33,415 nt of DNA from NCBI GenBank assembly GCA_046760905.1, contig JBHIFB010000016.1:1-33415 (forward strand). Direction: 5' to 3'. Made by a program: the position numbers and the translations under genes. This document shows positions 23,939 through 30,584 of the stretch, piece by piece. The first letter of the stretch is position 1. Each line of letters opens with the position of its first letter. This DNA is from JBHIFB01 sp046760905 (GTDB lineage Bacteria > Gemmatimonadota > CAZMKB01). Below the pieces are notes generated by a model. It was not told where the DNA came from, did no database searches, and saw only the letters and a program-made list of their open reading frames with translations.

Positions 23939-24897
23939 GTTACATCCTCCTGCTTCATCGTTTCCTTCTCAACGGATGCTTCTTCCTGACCAGCAGTATC
24001 GGCAGCCGGTTCTTCTTTCTTTAATGTTTTAGTTACAATCTCCTCGAAAGCCAGGCGCTGTTTTACCACCTCGGAGAAGGTGCTTCCGGGGACTCTCCAT
24101 GCGAGGGCGCGCAAAAGGCCTATGAGCCTGTCCCTGTCCATGTACGCCGTTTCTTCAAGATGCATGGCCAGGTCATAGAGAAACACGGGGTCCTTGAATT
24201 TGGTCTGTGTTTCGTACACCTTCCATTTGAGAGAATCAACATCCCCGTCCCTCGCGACCTCTACGAGCATCCTGTACGCATCAGCCAAGTACCTGCTTTT
24301 CGGGTGTTTTTTGATCGTCTTCTGATAGAGTTTGATCGCCTTCTGTCTCATGGAATCAGAGCTATCTGAGCGATAAAGCTTGTGTGCCTTGAGGATCCTC
24401 GCACGAGCGGTCCATTCCCATGGAGGCGCCCTTTTTATTCTCAGCTTCAGAGGTTTGGACCTGATTATCCCGGTCTGTTCTAACGAAGCTTTGTAGAATG
24501 CCTCTATCGTATACTCGTCCCTTTCGAGCCTCCCCCTTCTGAAGATCATGTTTCCCCTGTCGGTGCCTCTGCCATAGGCTGCGAGGACATCGACGACTAC
24601 GACCCAGCTTTTTCCCGGCCCGAGCGTAGTGAGCTCACTCCTCTGGCCTGTGAGTTCTATTCCGCCAGCCACTTCCCTCGAGACTGGCTGCAGTGTAATT
24701 CCCTCGCTTGCCTTCACGGAAAGGCCGATGTTCGAAGGGATGCCGGATGGCTCTATTCTCGGAGGCGGTACCGGGAGGGCGCTTGGCCCTTTATTGGAAA
24801 GCCTTGCCACAAGATAGATGGGTTCGTCAACATAGTACGAATCCTTCTCGGTCGAGATTGTAAGTTCGAGTTGGCCATCGACTTCTCTCCCCGACAT
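23935..24897 (-). CDS. hypothetical protein, beta-sandwich plus TPR-like repeats, first gene of the etf operon
   Basis: I do not recognise a named family. The 320-residue protein has no signal peptide. Residues 1-150 look like an Ig-type beta sandwich (ELTISTEKDSYYVDEPIYLV, then LSNKGPSALPVPPP), similar in style to domains found in exported proteins. Residues 165-280 are helical with TPR character (QKAIKLYQKTIKKHPKSRYL). The last 40 residues are acidic and low in complexity. ATG 24897 follows GGGG at 8 bases; an upstream in-frame signal sequence was not found. Its stop overlaps the etfB start by 4 bases (GTGA). A perfect promoter lies upstream, so it leads the etf operon. Any role in electron transfer is guesswork. 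Confidence 0.7.
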   Translation of the reverse strand: MSGREVDGQLELTISTEKDSYYVDEPIYLVARLSNKGPSALPVPPPRIEPSGIPSNIGLSVKASEGITLQPVSREVAGGIELTGQRSELTTLGPGKSWVVVVDVLAAYGRGTDRGNMIFRRGRLERDEYTIEAFYKASLEQTGIIRSKPLKLRIKRAPPWEWTARARILKAHKLYRSDSSDSMRQKAIKLYQKTIKKHPKSRYLADAYRMLVEVARDGDVDSLKWKVYETQTKFKDPVFLYDLAMHLEETAYMDRDRLIGLLRALAWRVPGSTFSEVVKQRLAFEEIVTKTLKKEEPAADTAGQEEASVEKETMKQEDVT

Positions 24898-24974
24898 GGC
24901 TTAACCCCATGAGAAGCGTTCAATCAAGGACAACAATGCTTCCATCTTCTGGTGAATATTAATCAGAGATAATC

Positions 24975-25003
24975 ATTATATTGTGTACGATGCAAGATGT
25001 CAA
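24975..25003 (-). promoter_or_regulatory. consensus sigma-70 promoter for the etf operon
   Basis: On the minus strand TTGACA (24998-25003), exactly 17 bases and TATAAT (24975-24980): a full consensus promoter, 77 bases before ATG 24897. Strong constitutive expression is expected. Confidence 0.88.
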
Positions 25004-25041
25004 TGGAGTATGGGAATGGAATTTCGATGGTGATGGGAGAC

Positions 25042-25070
25042 TTGACAGGAGCGATGATTGGCAGAATTAT
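25042..25070 (+). promoter_or_regulatory. sigma-70-type promoter for holA
   Basis: TTGACA (25042-25047), a 17-base spacer and AATTAT (25065-25070) lie 40 bases before ATG 25111. The -10 matches consensus at 4 of 6 positions. It is divergent from the etf promoter. Confidence 0.6.
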
Positions 25071-25110
25071 ATATACAATCACGGTGCCGTTTTGCCAATG
25101 GAGTATATAG

Positions 25111-26172
25111 ATGAACAGGAAAGCTGATCTCTCTTACAATGAGGCCAGGCGTGAAATTAGATCGGGCAAGCTTAGGCACATCTACTACATCCGTGGAGAT
25201 GAAGATTACCTAAAGAGGGAGCTTGCGGAATCACTGATAAAATCTGCCATTGATGAGCGAACGAAGGATTTCAACTACCACCCTCTGGAAACGGGTGAGC
25301 TTGAGGCCGGGGACTTCGCTTCACTCCTGTTTACCCCCCCGATGATGTATGGGAAGCGACTCCTGCACATCAAAGATGCGCAACGGATGGGAGTGAAGCT
25401 AAGGGACATCGCAGCGGAATTCGCCCGAAAGCCATGTCCAGGGGTTGTGCTTTTGATGGTGGATCCGAGGAAGCTTCAGGAAGTGCCATCCTCTGAGAGG
25501 ACATCAAAACTTCTCAGGTCTGTGTCAGGCCGTGGAGGAGCGGTGGTGACATGCTGGAAGCTATTCGGAGGCGATCTTCTCCGTTGGGTGAAAGAGTCCT
25601 TCGATCAAAGCGGGTTGACCGTAACCGAGGAAACAGCAAATTTTCTCATAGAGGCGGTGGGTGAGGATCTCATGAGGCTTGACTCCGAGGTGGAGAAACT
25701 TTCTACGTATGTGTCCGGCCGGAAGAGCATAAGGCCGGAAGACATCGAGCGAGTCACAGGGAGATACAGGCGAGATACCGTGTTCGAGCTCATGCATCTC
25801 ACCTCCGAAGGAAGACTGAGCGAATCGGTTCAGGCGCTAAAAAGCCTCAGGCGCTTGGGGGAGTCACCCGGGAGAATCATCTACTGGCTGATGAGGCATT
25901 ATATGGAGCTCGGAGCTCTCGTCATTGAGAAAACGGAGAGGGAGCGAAAGGCATGCCTGGAGAGGAGGGGAAGACGGCCCAGGCTGATTGTGGATAGATA
26001 CCTTGCCGAAGCTGCGCTCCACGACGAGGACAGCGTGAGAAAATCCCTTGCTGAAATTTACGATGCCGATGTTTCTATAAAAAGAGACGGGGCAAGCCCT
26101 GATACCGTTATCGAGCGCCTCGTTGTAACACTGTCCACATCCTTGCAGTCGAGCTTAAGGGGGCAACAGTGA
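25111..26172 (+). CDS. holA: DNA polymerase III subunit delta
   Basis: Delta opens the beta sliding clamp as part of the clamp loader. The 353-residue length is normal. The N-terminal AAA+-like fold starts with KLRHIYYIRGDEDYLKRELA, followed by FNYHPLETGE, LLFTPPMMYGKRLLHIKD (the region that contacts the clamp) and GVVLLMVDPRKL. Middle and C-terminal helical domains follow: VTEETANFLIEAVGEDLMRL, DSEVEKLSTYV, and a late VFELMHLTSEGRLSESVQAL segment typical of HolA. As in other delta subunits no Walker A is present. The GGAG ribosome binding site precedes ATG 25111. Its TGA overlaps the GTG of the next gene. Confidence 0.93.
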   Translation: MNRKADLSYNEARREIRSGKLRHIYYIRGDEDYLKRELAESLIKSAIDERTKDFNYHPLETGELEAGDFASLLFTPPMMYGKRLLHIKDAQRMGVKLRDIAAEFARKPCPGVVLLMVDPRKLQEVPSSERTSKLLRSVSGRGGAVVTCWKLFGGDLLRWVKESFDQSGLTVTEETANFLIEAVGEDLMRLDSEVEKLSTYVSGRKSIRPEDIERVTGRYRRDTVFELMHLTSEGRLSESVQALKSLRRLGESPGRIIYWLMRHYMELGALVIEKTERERKACLERRGRRPRLIVDRYLAEAALHDEDSVRKSLAEIYDADVSIKRDGASPDTVIERLVVTLSTSLQSSLRGQQ

Positions 26173-27212
26173 GGATATCGGGACTCGCTTCATTCGCATG
26201 CATTTGTCTCATCACAGAAGTCCTTTCTGCCGGCGAAGCCATGGACAGGTTGCGGGAACTGTACCACTCGGGCAGGTACGAGGAAGCACTATCGCTGGCT
26301 TCTCAGGCTCTGGAAGAGGCGACCAGAGCCGATTCCGCTGAGATTTACTTCTATGAGGCTTCCGTCGAGAGGGTGGCAGAACTTTCTGAGATTAAAATGG
26401 TAGAGATTGCAAGGAGATACCCCGAGAGCCCTTATGCCGAGGCAGCGCTTCTGCAATCAGCAGAATATCAGTACGAAATCGAAAACCCTGCCAGATCGGA
26501 ATATGTTCTAAGGCAAATCCTCAAAGAATACCTGCTCACCTCCTTAGAGCCGGAAATCCGATTATGGCTCGGGAAAAACTACATCGTCCGGGGTGAGTAC
26601 AGATCAGCCAGGGTGGAACTCAGCCATGGCATTAACTCCCTCGATGATTTCCCTCAAACGCCTCCCTGGATTGAGGGTGAGCTGTATTACTGGATGGGCG
26701 AAGCCTGCGAGCGAGAGAACAATCTGACCTGTGCAGAGGAATCTTACCTGCATATCGCCCTCATGGAAGTGCATGATCCTCTTACAGTCCATGCAATGGG
26801 GAAGCTTTCAAAGGTCTTTGAGAGGAGAGGAATGACCGAAGAGGCGAATTTGTGGAAGAAGAAATACAGGGACCAGGTGAAGGGGACAGTGCTCGAGAAG
26901 GCGAGGCACATAGAAGCGGGGAAGCCTTCACTGGTTCGTAAATCAGAAAGAGACCAGCAGCGCACGGCATTCAGCTCCCGGAAAACACTCTGGGTGCAGG
27001 TTGGTTCGTTCTCATCGAGATCGAATGCAAACAACCTGCGGGATTTACTCGAGGACAGGGGGATAGAGTCCAGGGTGACGAGGGCGAGGATGAGAGGTGA
27101 GAATTACTACCGTGTCCGGCTTGGACCATTCAAAGACAGGGAGGAGGCCGTTGAGATGCTCCGAAGACTCAGGCAGATAGGCATGGACGGCAGGGTGATG
27201 CATGGCGACTAG
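26169..27212 (+). CDS. exported TPR-like protein with C-terminal SPOR domain
   Basis: A signal peptide (about residues 1-22, ending near LSAGEA) is followed by TPR-like helical repeats (about 25-235; YHSGRYEEALSLASQALEEA, RRYPESPYAEAALLQSAEYQ, YRSARVELSHGINSLDDFPQ). The last 75 residues are a SPOR domain: WVQVGSFSSRSNANNLRDLL, then YYRVRLGPFKDREEAVEML. SPOR domains bind glycan strands lacking stem peptides and often act at the division site. The start is GTG 26169, which overlaps the holA stop (GTGA), so coupling is likely although the functions differ. The protein probably works in the periplasm; its precise role is unknown. Confidence 0.85.
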   Translation: MRISGLASFACICLITEVLSAGEAMDRLRELYHSGRYEEALSLASQALEEATRADSAEIYFYEASVERVAELSEIKMVEIARRYPESPYAEAALLQSAEYQYEIENPARSEYVLRQILKEYLLTSLEPEIRLWLGKNYIVRGEYRSARVELSHGINSLDDFPQTPPWIEGELYYWMGEACERENNLTCAEESYLHIALMEVHDPLTVHAMGKLSKVFERRGMTEEANLWKKKYRDQVKGTVLEKARHIEAGKPSLVRKSERDQQRTAFSSRKTLWVQVGSFSSRSNANNLRDLLEDRGIESRVTRARMRGENYYRVRLGPFKDREEAVEMLRRLRQIGMDGRVMHGD

Positions 27213-27228
27213 AGATCGTATTTTTTTA

Positions 27229-27256
27229 TTGACATAAATCCTGAAAGTCATAAGAT
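27229..27256 (+). promoter_or_regulatory. sigma-70-type promoter for the second secreted-protein gene
   Basis: A perfect TTGACA (27229-27234), a 16-base spacer and TAAGAT (27251-27256) lie 52 bases before ATG 27309. Confidence 0.6.
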
Positions 27257-27308
27257 TTAATCGAAATGCTCAAGCGGTAGTCCAATACTTGTGGAAGGAG
27301 GAAGGCAC

Positions 27309-29216
27309 ATGAAAACTTTTTTGTCCGCGCTTTGTGTGTTCGCCCTTTCTGTGCTGTTTTTTCCGGGGAATTGTCCATCCTTTGAGATAGGAACCGATTT
27401 CGAAGGGGGCATTCCACCTGGATTCACGACAGATGGATGGGGCTTGCGTGATGTCTCAACTTGCCAGTATGGACCCCAGACAGCGACTTCCGGCATCATG
27501 TGTGTTGGAGTACCCGACAGTTGTGAGGAGGGCTATCCGAACGGTGATCCTGAACCTGACGACAACTGGGAGGGTTTCTTCATAACACCTCAGATAGCGC
27601 TGGGAGACAGTTTCCCCGAGTTGTACCTGAGGTACAACTACTGGGCAGATTTCGAGGGGGTGACAGACACCTTCGACGGCCTCATAATCGAGTTCATCAA
27701 CCTGACCCGTGGGACGACTGTTCAGGTCGATTCAACCGCCGAACTTCAGCTCACCCCGACTTACGATGACATTATCGGCATAACGAACGATCCTCTCGCG
27801 GGAAAATGGGCATACTGCTACGATACGCTATCCGGCGTGCTGAACTCACTGGGCTACCCATACGTCAGCTTCTCTTACATAGACCCATGGGATGATCGAA
27901 CCGACATAAAGCGCCCGATACACAGCCACAGCCCGCAGCAGTTCCAGTGGAGGGCGGTGCAGACCGTTGACCTGATAGCGGCAGGATATGCTGATCAGGG
28001 AGATACGATACAGATACAGTGGCACTTCGCTTCAGACCAACTCGAAAATGGTCAGGGCTATTTCCTCGATGACATGTACATCTCGAACACTGTACCGGTC
28101 GACAACATACCTCCAATGATCAACGTGGCCTCACCGGCCAACTTCGCCGATGTCCCATCGGAGAGCATCTCTGTTCCGGTCAAGGCCGTCATAATGGATG
28201 TCGCATCCGGCGTCCTCCAGGACTCCGTCTTCCTCGTCTATACCCTCGATGAGGATACTCTTGAGACGAGGGTCCAGATGACGAGCACCGTAGCCGACAC
28301 CTTCGTTGCCGATGTCGAGCCTCTCCCCTACGATACGGATGTGTATTACAGGGTGGTTGCGTATGACTCGCTTCTAAACAGGGGCTCTTCACCGAGGTTC
28401 ACTTTTGAGGTTACAGACGCCGTAACTTTGTTCTACGATGATGATCCACCCGCGTTCGTAAATCCTAATCCTGAGATAGGCAGCGGCTTCGCCAACAAGT
28501 TTCTTGTACCGGCGGATACGCTTTACACGCTGCACAAGGTTCTGTTTTACTTCGCACGTGAGAACGGCGTGTTCGATGTCGTTGTAAACAGCGGGCCTTC
28601 CATCCCGGGTCCTGAGATCGCACGCTACGACAGCATAACGAATGGCGAGGCTGCGAGTACCTATTTCCAGTATGAATTCCCTGAGGTGATAGAGGTGCAG
28701 GGACCTTCACAGTTCTGGGTTGGCATGAGGCACGTATCTGAAGATACTCTTCTCGATCCCCAGCCTCTCATCGACGCGGTGAAGGATTACAGCGGCGTTT
28801 GCATGGCCTTCTTCGGCGGTAGCTGGCAGGAGGAACAGAGCGGGGAGACGATGATAAGGGTGAAGGTCAAGAGAAGCCGTGTCTCCGGTATCGAGGGCGA
28901 TGATGCCGCAGGAGGCACGCTGCCCAAGGTGTATGCCCTATCGCAGAACTTCCCAAACCCCTTCAATCCCCGGACGCTGATAAAATACGACGTGCCGAAG
29001 AAAGCTGGAAGCGATGTACTTGTTAAAATCGACGTGTACAACATTCACGGGCAACTGGTTAAAACGCTGGTAAACGATGTGAAAGAGCCGGGATCTTATT
29101 CCGTGCAATGGGATGGCAGGAACGACAGAGGGCTTCTTGTGAGTTCCGGCATCTACTTCTACAGGATCAGATCCGGTGAGTTCACATCCACAAGGAAGAT
29201 GGTTCTTCTGAAATGA
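27309..29216 (+). CDS. secreted protein with C-terminal FlgD-like (T9SS-type) module, second copy
   Basis: The 635-residue protein starts at ATG 27309 (GGAGG 7 bases upstream; an in-frame GTG at 27291 lies before the ribosome binding site). A signal peptide is followed by a jelly-roll-like domain (about residues 25-265) with DNWEGFFITPQIALGDS and GQGYFLDDMYI, as in carbohydrate- or surface-binding domains. An Ig-like domain follows (about 270-360; PPMINVASPANFADVPSES), then a beta domain and the C-terminal module: ALSQNFPNPFNPRTLIKYDV, YNIHGQLVKTLV, VQWDGRNDRG, SGIYFYRI and RKMVLLK. The tail matches that of the 11210-13126 protein, so both should use the same export route. No catalytic motif is seen. 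It converges on the methyltransferase gene, with 8 bases between the stops. Confidence 0.85.
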   Translation: MKTFLSALCVFALSVLFFPGNCPSFEIGTDFEGGIPPGFTTDGWGLRDVSTCQYGPQTATSGIMCVGVPDSCEEGYPNGDPEPDDNWEGFFITPQIALGDSFPELYLRYNYWADFEGVTDTFDGLIIEFINLTRGTTVQVDSTAELQLTPTYDDIIGITNDPLAGKWAYCYDTLSGVLNSLGYPYVSFSYIDPWDDRTDIKRPIHSHSPQQFQWRAVQTVDLIAAGYADQGDTIQIQWHFASDQLENGQGYFLDDMYISNTVPVDNIPPMINVASPANFADVPSESISVPVKAVIMDVASGVLQDSVFLVYTLDEDTLETRVQMTSTVADTFVADVEPLPYDTDVYYRVVAYDSLLNRGSSPRFTFEVTDAVTLFYDDDPPAFVNPNPEIGSGFANKFLVPADTLYTLHKVLFYFARENGVFDVVVNSGPSIPGPEIARYDSITNGEAASTYFQYEFPEVIEVQGPSQFWVGMRHVSEDTLLDPQPLIDAVKDYSGVCMAFFGGSWQEEQSGETMIRVKVKRSRVSGIEGDDAAGGTLPKVYALSQNFPNPFNPRTLIKYDVPKKAGSDVLVKIDVYNIHGQLVKTLVNDVKEPGSYSVQWDGRNDRGLLVSSGIYFYRIRSGEFTSTRKMVLLK

Positions 29217-29224
29217 GACAGCAC

Positions 29225-30019
29225 TTACGTCAACCTGCCCTCACGATATGCCTTGAGATAGTCGATACAATACTCATCACGTCCTAGCAATGCGAGGGAT
29301 GCCTTCAGGTTCGCCATCAGCCTCCTGTCGAGCGTGTCGGCGATTACGGCATCGATGCCGGCCGCTACCAGCATGGAGAGGTAATTCTGATTTAGAAGCC
29401 TTCTCAACGGGAGTCCGAAGGAGACGTTTGAGAGCCCGCAGATTGTCCTGGCATCCGGCAAGCGATCCTTGAGCTTCATGATGGATTCGATCCCCAGTCT
29501 GCCGAAAGAAGGGTTTGTGCCGATTGGCCTGATGAGCGGATCGAGGTAGATGTCGGCGCCGTCAATCCCGCTCGAGAGAAGAATCTCAACAACCCCTTCG
29601 GCGATAGCAACTGTCTTCTCCGTTGATTCGGGGAGGCCTTCGTCATCCATGCAGAGCGCTATTACAGATGGCCTGTGCTCCTTTATAATGGGGATCAGCT
29701 TCTCGAGCCGGTCCTTCTCGGCTGAGATGGAATTGAGCAGTGCTTTTCCACGATGCACTTCAAGAGCCTGACCCAGGGCTTCTGCGCTGGCGCTGTCTAT
29801 CGAGAGAGGTACGTCCACCGCCTCCTGGACGGTTCTCACAAGCCAGGTGAGGTATTCGGGCTCCGAGCTCAGAAAAGTGCCGGCGTTCACGTCGATCATG
29901 TCAGCACCTGCATCGACCTGAGCCCTGGCCACATCCTGGATATGGTCGGCATCTGCTTTCTCGATCGAACGTGCGATCGACTTCCTAGTTGAATTTATCG
30001 ATTCTCCTATGACAATCAA
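29225..30019 (-). CDS. methyltetrahydrofolate:corrinoid methyltransferase-like protein (pterin-binding family)
   Basis: This family carries methyl groups between tetrahydrofolate and a corrinoid protein, as in the Wood-Ljungdahl and glycine-betaine or vinylamine systems. The 264-residue protein has the TIM-barrel blocks of the family: IVIGESINSTRKS, ARAQVDAGADMIDVNAGT (D43, N45), PLSIDSA, KALLNSISAEKDR, ICGLSNVSFGLP and a late AAGIDAVIADTLD. SNVSFGLP contains the asparagine expected to touch the pterin N5. It lacks the ATP/phosphate motifs that would make it a folate-making dihydropteroate synthase. The start is TTG 30019 with GGGAG about 9 bases upstream. It is the last gene of a minus-strand unit, 15 bases behind the beta-barrel gene. 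Its corrinoid partner is not in the window. Confidence 0.88.
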   Translation of the reverse strand: MIVIGESINSTRKSIARSIEKADADHIQDVARAQVDAGADMIDVNAGTFLSSEPEYLTWLVRTVQEAVDVPLSIDSASAEALGQALEVHRGKALLNSISAEKDRLEKLIPIIKEHRPSVIALCMDDEGLPESTEKTVAIAEGVVEILLSSGIDGADIYLDPLIRPIGTNPSFGRLGIESIMKLKDRLPDARTICGLSNVSFGLPLRRLLNQNYLSMLVAAGIDAVIADTLDRRLMANLKASLALLGRDEYCIDYLKAYREGRLT

Positions 30020-30034
30020 AACACGCGACTCCCG

Positions 30035-30571
30035 TCAAAACCAGAACTGCAGGCTCGTTTCGAATGAATTGAGGGGATTTCCCTCTTCATCGGACAAAGC
30101 CTGGGAGGTAGAGTAATGAATTATGTAGGATTGCGTTGCAGAAATCCCCTTGTCGATGGCGAGCACCAGACCTCCGCCATAGAGGAAATCAAAGACACCG
30201 CCGGAATCCGATGCGATAAGCCCTGCTCCCGTCGAAACGAACGGCCGAAGAGCCGTGTTTGAAAGGAGGGGGTAGTTTACTCTCGAGTGGATGAAAAAGA
30301 TTCTGCCGCTCCTTCCCAGGCCGTTTACACCTATATCTATCCAGGCGCTTGAGCTCCTCTGGTGGCTCATTTTTATTCCGTAGACGAGATCGCCGGAATG
30401 GGGAGTGTCAATGACATACCCTCCCGAAATGAAACCGAAAACCGGAGAGAAAGACCATCCACAAGGTGAGGTCTCCTCACCGGTGGATGCGGTGATGTCG
30501 CTGGCTTCGGCGGGGAGAAAGGGAGCAAGAAGGATCAATGATGTCAAAAATGGTAAAATCATTCGCTTCAT
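30035..30571 (-). CDS. small exported protein, probable outer-membrane beta barrel
   Basis: The 178-residue protein begins with a signal peptide (about residues 1-23, MKRMILPFLTSLILL-type, cut near AEA). The rest has glycine- and serine-rich alternating strands (VFGFISGGYVIDTPHSGD, RPFVSTGAGLIASDSGG, FLYGGGLVLAIDKG) and ends in phenylalanine (SLQFWF), the end residue typical of outer-membrane barrels. I cannot assign a family; PagL-like and OmpW-like folds are possibilities only. GGGAGG lies 4 bases before ATG 30571. It sits between the large secreted protein gene (13 bases upstream) and the methyltransferase gene. Confidence 0.7.
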   Translation of the reverse strand: MKRMILPFLTSLILLAPFLPAEASDITASTGEETSPCGWSFSPVFGFISGGYVIDTPHSGDLVYGIKMSHQRSSSAWIDIGVNGLGRSGRIFFIHSRVNYPLLSNTALRPFVSTGAGLIASDSGGVFDFLYGGGLVLAIDKGISATQSYIIHYSTSQALSDEEGNPLNSFETSLQFWF

Positions 30572-30584
30572 CGGACCTCCCTTA

